6,144 nt of DNA, taken from positions 1 through 6,144 of the forward strand of contig JAGPFK010000100.1 in the NCBI GenBank assembly GCA_018056585.1, written 5' to 3'. The position numbers and the translations under genes were made by a program. Under the pieces are notes generated by a model, which saw nothing but the letters and a program-made list of their open reading frames with translations, was not told the DNA's origin and searched no databases. Position 1 is the first letter of the stretch, and each line of letters begins with the position of its first letter. This document shows, piece by piece, positions 1 to 5,457 of the stretch. This DNA is from Clostridia bacterium (GTDB taxonomy: Bacteria > Bacillota > Clostridia > Saccharofermentanales > UBA5734).

Positions 1-956
1 TGGAGCGGCTGGCATCGCAAGACAAGCCTTTCTTCCTCTTTTTACGGCATATGGATCCGCATTCGCCCTATTTACCGCCTGAGCCTTTCCATAAAATGTT
101 CTACCAAAAGGATGCATTTGACCCAAATAATAAATCGCTGCAACCAGTTTACGATTTCAAGCCATTTCGGGATTATTTCCTTTCCTGGTTTCCACCGGGC
201 TGCACGGATAAGGATTTTATCATTGCTCTTTATGAGGCAGCGATTGCTTACATGGATACCTGTATCCAGAGCCTCTTCGAAAAGCTCAATGCCTTAGGCA
301 TTGCTGAAGAAACGGTTGTTGTCATCACGTCAGACCATGGGGAGACGCTTTATGATCATGACTGTTATTTTGATCATCATGGTCTTTATGAATGTACCTT
401 GAAGGTGCCGCTGGCCTTTAAATATCCCGGAAAAATTAAATCTAAACGTTTGAGTGAGATCTGCCAGCTCAAAGATCTGATGCCGACACTTTTAGATCTG
501 ATGGGAATCGAAACGGATATTGCGTTTGACGGCCGTAATTTAATGAAGCTTGTACGGGGCGAACCGTTTTGCCAGGAAACCGAGATGTACCTTACAGAAT
601 GTACCTGGATGAGAAAGCATGGTTGGCGTACGCCGGAATGGAAATTGATCGTTGCTCTTGAACCTGATTTCCATTACAAACCAGAAATCGAATTATACAA
701 TTTGATTTGCGACCCAGGCGAAACCAGAAATCTGGCTCAAGAGGATCCGGAAACAGTCGTCTGGATGCGGACCCGTATGGAAAAGCATATTGCTTTGAGA
801 ACAAAAGCGGTTGGCCGCGCTAATCCGATGGAGACGAATCTGGATTGGCACGGATATGGCTGCGGTCCGTTCAAATCATCAGATCAAGCCTATCACACAC
901 TCCATATTGGCGATCCGGAAGCTGCTCGCCGGCTGCAAGCAGATAAAAAAGCCTGA
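1..956 (+). CDS. Sulfatase-family hydrolase (alkaline phosphatase superfamily), 5'-truncated
   Basis: This is the C-terminal part of a type I sulfatase-like enzyme, which hydrolyses sulfate esters with a formylglycine nucleophile and a divalent metal. The frame is open from base 3, and 317 residues are visible before TGA at 954-956. The codons before the first ATG (base 51) already fit the family: KPFFLFLRHMDPHSPYLPP carries the conserved DPHxPY substrate/sulfate-binding His. That Met is therefore internal and the true start lies upstream, together with the CxPxR nucleophile motif, which cannot be checked. SDHGE (visible residues 110-114) supplies metal-ligand Asp111 and His112. It is followed by FDHHGLYE and KVPL, where His125 sits near the position usually held by the catalytic Lys. 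ELYNL...DPGETRNL (230 onward) is the normal C-terminal subdomain signature. The tail after about residue 265 is not assigned. Location is unknown because the N-terminus is missing. Family call is confident; substrate is unknown. Confidence 0.9.
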   Translation, partial: ERLASQDKPFFLFLRHMDPHSPYLPPEPFHKMFYQKDAFDPNNKSLQPVYDFKPFRDYFLSWFPPGCTDKDFIIALYEAAIAYMDTCIQSLFEKLNALGIAEETVVVITSDHGETLYDHDCYFDHHGLYECTLKVPLAFKYPGKIKSKRLSEICQLKDLMPTLLDLMGIETDIAFDGRNLMKLVRGEPFCQETEMYLTECTWMRKHGWRTPEWKLIVALEPDFHYKPEIELYNLICDPGETRNLAQEDPETVVWMRTRMEKHIALRTKAVGRANPMETNLDWHGYGCGPFKSSDQAYHTLHIGDPEAARRLQADKKA

Positions 957-972
957 TGGGGTTCGCTTGAAC

Positions 973-980
973 AGAAAGGA
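973..980 (+). promoter_or_regulatory. Ribosome binding site deciding the start of the first oxidoreductase
   Basis: AGAAAGGA ends directly against the ATG at 981 but lies 6 bases before the in-frame ATG at 987. The second spacing is normal, so the protein most likely begins MKVCVIGMG rather than MVMKVCVIGMG. Confidence 0.6.
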
Positions 981-986
981 ATGGTT

Positions 987-1994
987 ATGAAAGTCTGTGT
1001 GATTGGCATGGGGCCGATCGGCAATACACATGCCAAGGTTTATCAATCTATACCAGAGGTAACATTGGTCGGTGTCTGTGACCGCATCGAAGAAAGAGCG
1101 CGAAAAGCAGGGGAACAGTACGGTGTTCCCTGGTATCTTGATGCTGCTCAGATGCTGGATGAGCAAAAGCCGGATCTGGTCAGCGTTGCCACAGGTGGTT
1201 TTGAATATTCCAGCGATCATTATGAGCCGACTATACAGGCTTTGCAAGCCGGAGCGCATGTTCTTTGCGAAAAACCAATCTGTAATGACCTTGAAAAAGC
1301 AGAAGAAATGGTGCGGACCGCGCGTGAACGCGGCCTCTGTCTGGCAGTCGACCTGAACCATCGCTTTACGCCGGCTGCGCGCCTAGCCAAAAAGTGGCAG
1401 GACGAAGGGCGGATCGGCTCGCTTTTGTTTATCAATATGGATTTATGGATTGGAAAATTCGGTGAGTTTGAGACAGAATTTTACCATCTTAAGGCGCTGA
1501 ACCCCCACAGTGTTGATATTGTGCGTTATTTCGGTGGTGATGTAAGTGAAGTGCAGTGCTTTGCGATGAAAGCGCCGGGACGTCATATTTACTCAACTCA
1601 ATCGATGAATCTGCGTTTTGAAAATGGAGCCGTTGGTCACATCACCAGTTCATATGATATTAAGCGAGGTCATCCCATGGAGCGATGTGAAGTAGCGGGC
1701 GTAAAAGGGCGGATGGTCGTTTGTGATATGTGGCGCGAAGCAACTTTGTACCCGGCTGATGACCTGGTCAAGCAGGTCTATACGAACCCCGTTTTTGATG
1801 GATTTACTGGCTTTTATGACACTTTTGCTGACCGGATTACCTCTTTTGTCAGACAAATCCTATCGGGAGCAAAACCTGAAGATATTGATGGAAGCGGACA
1901 GGATGGACTGGAAGCCAGCCGTGTGATTCATGCCGCGATTGAATCGGTCCGCCGGGGTGGCCAGCCGGTAAAAGTCGCCGAAATGAAGCGATAA
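987..1994 (+). CDS. Gfo/Idh/MocA-family NAD(P)-dependent oxidoreductase (first copy)
   Basis: The product is 335 residues, normal for this cytoplasmic family of sugar and cyclitol dehydrogenases. The N-terminal Rossmann fold shows GMGPIG (residues 7-12) for dinucleotide binding and VCD (30-32) at the end of the second strand, where the acidic residue suggests NAD preference. CEKPICND (94-101) holds the family EKP motif, whose Lys96 is the expected catalytic lysine. The C-terminal alpha/beta domain follows, with LNHRF (123-127), HLKALNPHSVD (167-177) and RYFGGD (180-185). In the last region His174 and Asp177 of the usual DxGxHxxD pattern are kept, but the first Asp position is Ala170. No signal peptide is visible. 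It lies 30 bases after the upstream sulfatase and 18 before the AraC gene, so co-transcription is likely. It resembles the second oxidoreductase of this window far more than the family in general. Dehydrogenase, epimerase-like or NAD-dependent glycosidase activity are all possible; the substrate is unknown. Confidence 0.92.
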   Translation: MKVCVIGMGPIGNTHAKVYQSIPEVTLVGVCDRIEERARKAGEQYGVPWYLDAAQMLDEQKPDLVSVATGGFEYSSDHYEPTIQALQAGAHVLCEKPICNDLEKAEEMVRTARERGLCLAVDLNHRFTPAARLAKKWQDEGRIGSLLFINMDLWIGKFGEFETEFYHLKALNPHSVDIVRYFGGDVSEVQCFAMKAPGRHIYSTQSMNLRFENGAVGHITSSYDIKRGHPMERCEVAGVKGRMVVCDMWREATLYPADDLVKQVYTNPVFDGFTGFYDTFADRITSFVRQILSGAKPEDIDGSGQDGLEASRVIHAAIESVRRGGQPVKVAEMKR

Positions 1995-1999
1995 GGGCC

Positions 2000-2005
2000 G
2001 AAGGA
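2000..2005 (+). promoter_or_regulatory. Ribosome binding site of the AraC-type gene
   Basis: GAAGGA lies 7 bases before the ATG at 2013, in the 18-base gap after the preceding stop codon. Good match and spacing support that start. Confidence 0.55.
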
Positions 2006-2012
2006 TAATCAG

Positions 2013-2864
2013 ATGGAAAATTGGCTGACAGCAGATCAATATTTCGGTGATGACCTGCCTTTGGTTGTGATCAAACATAGCCAGCACAGCAAGACGGGAT
2101 TGCATCGTCATGAGTTTTTTGAGATGGTTTTTATTGAGCGAGGAGTTTCCCTGCACAGTCATGAAGGGCAGATTCAGATCCTGACAGCCGGTGATTTGTT
2201 TCTTGTGTTGCCGGGCGAAGCCCACAGCTACATCAGTACGCATAATACCGATCTTTACAATTGTTTGTTTGACAGGGAAGCCTTTTTGTGTTTCCAATCT
2301 GATATCGAGAATTTGCCAGAGCTTTCCTTTATCTTTGATGGCCGTAGCGCTGAACCGGTTGAGCGTGTCCATGCAGGAACAGCGCAAAGACATCAGATCG
2401 GATTGCTCATGGAACAAATCAGCTGGGAGATGGCCAACCGCCCTATTGGATGGCCGCTCAAATGCAAGTCCCTGCTGGCAGAACTATTCCTGATTTATGC
2501 ACGTCTTCTGGGTAACAGCCGACAGGAGGCGCAGGAATCAGGAGCTAATTTTCGCCGGATAATGAAAGCCGTCGCCTATATTGAGGAACACTACAATCAG
2601 GAAATAACAGTTCATGAGGTGGCTCAGGCAGCTGGATTGTCGGCTGGCTATCTTTCGCGCCAATTCAGGCATTTCCTTGGTACAACGCCTTTGGAATATG
2701 CCAGAAATTTTCGCATGGCTAAAGCGGCGGAGTTATTGAGTGATGAAGAAAAGAGCGTCGCGTCTGTGGCCAGCGAATTGGGTTTTGGTGATACGGCCTC
2801 ATTCTCACGCCAATTTCGCCAGATCACCGGTATTTCTCCAACGGGGTTTCGAAAGAGTATTTAA
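2013..2864 (+). CDS. AraC-family transcriptional regulator with N-terminal cupin sensor domain
   Basis: The 283-residue protein has the usual two-domain AraC/XylS layout. The N-terminal half is a cupin-type ligand-binding domain: HRHEFFEMVFIERG (residues 31-44) and GDLFLVLPGEAHSY (60-73) are the two classic cupin stretches, carrying His31, His33, Glu37 and His71. Residues from about 182 form the double helix-turn-helix DNA-binding domain. The first HTH lies around 202-221 (EVAQAAGLSAGYLSRQFRHF) and the second around 248-271 (ELGFGDTASFSRQFRQITG), ending with the family signature GISPTGFRK. Such proteins usually bind direct repeats near a promoter and activate sugar genes when a sugar-derived ligand binds the cupin. 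The gene sits inside the run of enzyme genes on the same strand, so it probably controls this operon and its own expression. Its operator is not visible here and probably lies upstream of the window. Ligand unknown. Confidence 0.93.
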   Translation: MENWLTADQYFGDDLPLVVIKHSQHSKTGLHRHEFFEMVFIERGVSLHSHEGQIQILTAGDLFLVLPGEAHSYISTHNTDLYNCLFDREAFLCFQSDIENLPELSFIFDGRSAEPVERVHAGTAQRHQIGLLMEQISWEMANRPIGWPLKCKSLLAELFLIYARLLGNSRQEAQESGANFRRIMKAVAYIEEHYNQEITVHEVAQAAGLSAGYLSRQFRHFLGTTPLEYARNFRMAKAAELLSDEEKSVASVASELGFGDTASFSRQFRQITGISPTGFRKSI

Positions 2865-2900
2865 AAGCAATAATAGTGGGTTTTCATCAAGTGGCATAAC

Positions 2901-2908
2901 GAAGGAGG
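2901..2908 (+). promoter_or_regulatory. Strong ribosome binding site of the second oxidoreductase
   Basis: GAAGGAGG is a near-perfect anti-16S match placed 8 bases before the ATG at 2917. It fixes that start and excludes the longer open frame running back to 2740 inside the AraC gene. It is the strongest such site in the window. Confidence 0.75.
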
Positions 2909-2916
2909 TCATCAAT

Positions 2917-4020
2917 ATGGCTCTGAAAATTGGATTGGTTGGCATGGGCGGTATCGGTCACACGCATGCGGGCGTTTACCAGAACGATGAGCTTTCGGAT
3001 CTGGTAGCTGTTTGCGATGTCAAAAGGGATAGAGCGGATGAAGCGGCTGCGCGTTACGGCGTACCGGCATTTTATTCTCTTCAGGATATGCTCCGAAGCT
3101 TGCCGGAAATGGACATTGTCGATGTCACGACATCCGGATATGAAAATGGCAGCTGGCACTATATCCCGGTTATGGAGGCATTGACGGCAAATAAGCATGT
3201 TTTGGTCGAAAAACCCATTTCCAATGATGTACGCGAGGCCCGCGAGATGGTTCGTCTGGCTTTTGAAAAGGAGCTCTACCTCGGCTGCAATTTAAATCAC
3301 TATTTTACAAAACCAGCGGAACGCGGTGCGGAGCTGATCGCGGAAGGGAGAATAGGAGAACCTGTTTATATATTGCATAAAATGGGATTTAACGGAGGGC
3401 AGTCAATGTATACCGGACCAGGATCAGAACGCTGGAAAAAACCCTATTCACATCTGAAGGCTTTCTTGGCCCACCCCTTCTCTGTTATGCGCTATTTTGG
3501 CGGTGACATCACGCATGTTCAGGCTTTTTTAAACAAACCCGGCGTGCGGAAGACGGCCAATGACCCGATGTATTCGATCAACAGCATTCATGTCCGTTTT
3601 GAAAACGGAAGCACAGGTTATCTGCTCTCTCAAAGAGGTGACGCTATGTTCGGATTAGGCGGCTGGTGGAGCTTTGAAATGGCTGGAACGCGGGGCACTT
3701 TTGTTATTGAAAACTGCGTTGAGAAGCTTTATTTTTGGGATGCAGAAAAGCCAAAAGACTCCCAGTCCTCGCCGGCTCCCGATGAGATTCTGGACACGGG
3801 TATCAAGGATTTCGGCGCTACTTTTCCAGCTCGGATTCACGCTTTCCTTGAGGATGTCAGCAATGGCGTTTCACATGAAATGCTGCGCGCTTCTGGGCGA
3901 GATGCTCTGGCAACCCTTGAGTACACCTTCGCGGCTATTCGCTCGTTTGAAGAAGGCGGCATCGTCGTGCGCCCGGAACCGCTGCCCAATCTGCATGGCG
4001 ATATTACACACCCAATCTGA
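2917..4020 (+). CDS. Gfo/Idh/MocA-family NAD(P)-dependent oxidoreductase (second copy)
   Basis: The product is 367 residues when started at 2917, and the protein opens directly with the first Rossmann strand. GMGGIG (residues 9-14) binds the dinucleotide, VCD (32-34) ends the second strand with an acidic residue suggesting NAD, and VEKPISND (97-104) contains putative catalytic Lys99. The C-terminal domain has LNHYF (126-130), HLKAFLAHPFS (179-189) and RYFGGD (192-197). His186 is retained, but the usual DxGxHxxD acids are Ala182 and Ser189. It shares with the first copy GMGxIGxTHAxVYQ, EKPIxND, EGRIG, HLKA, RYFGGD and RFENG. It differs by a longer Gly-rich segment at about 157-176 (NGGQSMYTGPGSERWKKPY) in the substrate-facing region, so the two probably act on different but related sugars or on successive steps. 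No signal peptide; cytoplasmic. The following sulfatase starts 6 bases after its stop, which suggests translational coupling. Substrate unknown. Confidence 0.92.
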   Translation: MALKIGLVGMGGIGHTHAGVYQNDELSDLVAVCDVKRDRADEAAARYGVPAFYSLQDMLRSLPEMDIVDVTTSGYENGSWHYIPVMEALTANKHVLVEKPISNDVREAREMVRLAFEKELYLGCNLNHYFTKPAERGAELIAEGRIGEPVYILHKMGFNGGQSMYTGPGSERWKKPYSHLKAFLAHPFSVMRYFGGDITHVQAFLNKPGVRKTANDPMYSINSIHVRFENGSTGYLLSQRGDAMFGLGGWWSFEMAGTRGTFVIENCVEKLYFWDAEKPKDSQSSPAPDEILDTGIKDFGATFPARIHAFLEDVSNGVSHEMLRASGRDALATLEYTFAAIRSFEEGGIVVRPEPLPNLHGDITHPI

Positions 4021-4026
4021 CGCAGA

Positions 4027-5418
4027 ATGGATCAGGAGCGACCCAACATTTTAATGATTGTCACGGACCAGCAGCGCTGGGATTGCCTGGGTTGTGTAGG
4101 TCGATACCCTATTGCTACGCCTCATCTGGACCGTTTAAGCAGACAAGGGGTCCGATTTACGCACGCCTTCACAGCTATTCCGGTTTGTGTTCCGGCCAGG
4201 CAGGCGATGCTGTCTGGGTTAGCCCCGGATGGCTGCGCCAGTTTGTGGAATCCTGATTTTCTGGCTTGTCCGTCTCTTGAGCCATCTGATCGGTTTTTTA
4301 TGGCTGGACTCAGTCGGGCCGGTTATAGCAGCACCCTGATCGGTCCATGGAATATTTCGCCTGACCATGAGCCCTCTGATTTTGGCTTTGATCGGCATGT
4401 TGACGGTTCAGAGGCAATGAAGGCCTCAGCGGAGAAATATCGTCATCTTTCCTGGCCACATGGATGGTTTGGCGATCCAAGCCCGATACCGCTTCATGAG
4501 AGCCGGACACATGTGACAGCCAAAACCGCTTGTCAGGAAATCAAAAGGGCGGCCGGCCAGCCAAATCCCTGGCTGATTCGCGTCGACTTTCAGGATCCCC
4601 ATCTCCCCTGCAGACCCTGCGAACCCTTTGCGTCGCATTTTTGCGCAGAAAAGATGATCCCCTGGGACAGCTTTTTTGACGAGCTGGTCAATAAGCCCTA
4701 TATTCAGCGTCAACAAAAGATGAATTGGAACCTGGAAGGGCTTACATGGGCGGATTGGAGCCGGACCGTTGCCTTGTATTTTGCCATGATCGCTCAGATA
4801 GATGATGCGGTTGGCCTGATGCTTGATCAGTTAGCGGCTTTGAATCTTTTGCAAAAAACGCTTGTGATCTACACCAGTGATCATGGGGACCTGTGCGGTG
4901 GACATGGTTTAATTGACAAACATTATGTTCTTTATGATGACGTGACACGTGTTCCGATGATTTTGACCTGGCCCTCCCATATCGAGGGCGGACGGGAAAT
5001 GAATGATTTTGTAAGCCATCTGGATCTTGGCGCAACATTGGCTGATTTATGCGGTCTGGAAGGTGTGGATCAGGGGCATGGCCAATCAATGGTGCCGCTG
5101 CCAAAAGACGAACGTCAGCCAGGGCGTGATTTTGCAGTCTGCAGCGCCAACGGTCAGCAATTCGGTCTTTATACCCAGCGCTGCATTCGCACCCATGATT
5201 GGCTTTATGTCTGGAACCTGACCGACAGAGATGAACTCTACGATCAATCATCTGATCCGGGGCAGTGTGTGAATAAAATTGGGGATCCGGACTGTAAAAA
5301 AATTCTGAATGATTTACGCAGGAGCCTTTATCAGGTTCTTGTTGCGCGCAATGACCCTTTCGTTCGCTCAGACTGGGTTCGTGACCAATTGCTTTCTGGA
5401 CGAAAGTTGGACTGCTGA
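4027..5418 (+). CDS. Cytoplasmic sulfatase-family hydrolase with formylglycine motif and altered GKWH motif
   Basis: This is a complete 463-residue type I sulfatase/alkaline phosphatase superfamily protein. RPNILMIVTDQQRWD (residues 5-19) gives metal-ligand Asp14 and Gln15. CVPARQAMLSG (54-64) is the CxPxR sequence in which Cys54 should be converted to formylglycine and Arg58 stabilises it. DPHLP (190-194) gives His192, SDHGD (284-288) gives metal ligands Asp285 and His286, and Lys298 lies in IDKH. DELYDQSSDPGQ (402 onward) marks the C-terminal subdomain. The motif that normally reads GKWH is GPWN (106-109), so the usual active-site Lys and His are Pro107 and Asn109. There is no signal peptide, so it should act on imported substrate. 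Being Cys-type, it needs a maturase (anSME or FGE), not encoded here. No clear Shine-Dalgarno precedes the ATG, but a later start would remove the metal-binding strand; coupling to the gene ending 6 bases upstream is likely. Sulfate ester hydrolysis is probable; phosphonate or phosphodiester cleavage is possible. Confidence 0.9.
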   Translation: MDQERPNILMIVTDQQRWDCLGCVGRYPIATPHLDRLSRQGVRFTHAFTAIPVCVPARQAMLSGLAPDGCASLWNPDFLACPSLEPSDRFFMAGLSRAGYSSTLIGPWNISPDHEPSDFGFDRHVDGSEAMKASAEKYRHLSWPHGWFGDPSPIPLHESRTHVTAKTACQEIKRAAGQPNPWLIRVDFQDPHLPCRPCEPFASHFCAEKMIPWDSFFDELVNKPYIQRQQKMNWNLEGLTWADWSRTVALYFAMIAQIDDAVGLMLDQLAALNLLQKTLVIYTSDHGDLCGGHGLIDKHYVLYDDVTRVPMILTWPSHIEGGREMNDFVSHLDLGATLADLCGLEGVDQGHGQSMVPLPKDERQPGRDFAVCSANGQQFGLYTQRCIRTHDWLYVWNLTDRDELYDQSSDPGQCVNKIGDPDCKKILNDLRRSLYQVLVARNDPFVRSDWVRDQLLSGRKLDC

Positions 5419-5435
5419 AATAAATATTGGATCAT

Positions 5436-5444
5436 AGAGGGGAG
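5436..5444 (+). promoter_or_regulatory. Ribosome binding site of the substrate-binding lipoprotein
   Basis: AGAGGGGAG lies 13 bases before the ATG at 5458, a little farther than usual. No in-frame ATG, GTG or TTG lies between, and the sequence from 5458 begins a clean lipoprotein signal, so this start is kept. Confidence 0.5.
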
Positions 5445-5457
5445 AATAAAAATTAAG

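Noticed and set aside
51..53. ATG at 51 as the start of the first sulfatase
   Set aside because: In-frame residues before it (KPFFLFLRH) are part of the conserved strand leading to DPH, so this Met is internal and the gene begins upstream.
879..1361. Minus-strand open frame of 160 codons
   Set aside because: It is antisense to the N-terminal Rossmann domain of the first oxidoreductase and shows no recognisable protein motif.
1860..2417. Minus-strand open frame of 185 codons
   Set aside because: It spans the end of one real gene and the cupin domain of the next, and its sequence has no domain character.
2847..2874. Possible promoter TTTCGA, 16-base spacer, AATAAT before the second oxidoreductase
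   Set aside because: Both hexamers match the consensus poorly, and one lies within the AraC coding end. An internal promoter cannot be excluded but is not supported.
2740..2916. Longer N-terminal extension of the second oxidoreductase
   Set aside because: It overlaps the AraC DNA-binding domain in another frame, has no family similarity, and the strong ribosome site at 2901-2908 points to ATG 2917.
4742..5251. Minus-strand open frame of 169 codons
   Set aside because: It lies fully within the second sulfatase opposite conserved motifs; its His/Arg-rich composition is typical of an antisense shadow.
5419..5457. Terminator or promoter between the second sulfatase and the lipoprotein gene
   Set aside because: The 39-base gap is AT-rich but has no stem-loop plus T-run and no convincing -35/-10 pair.
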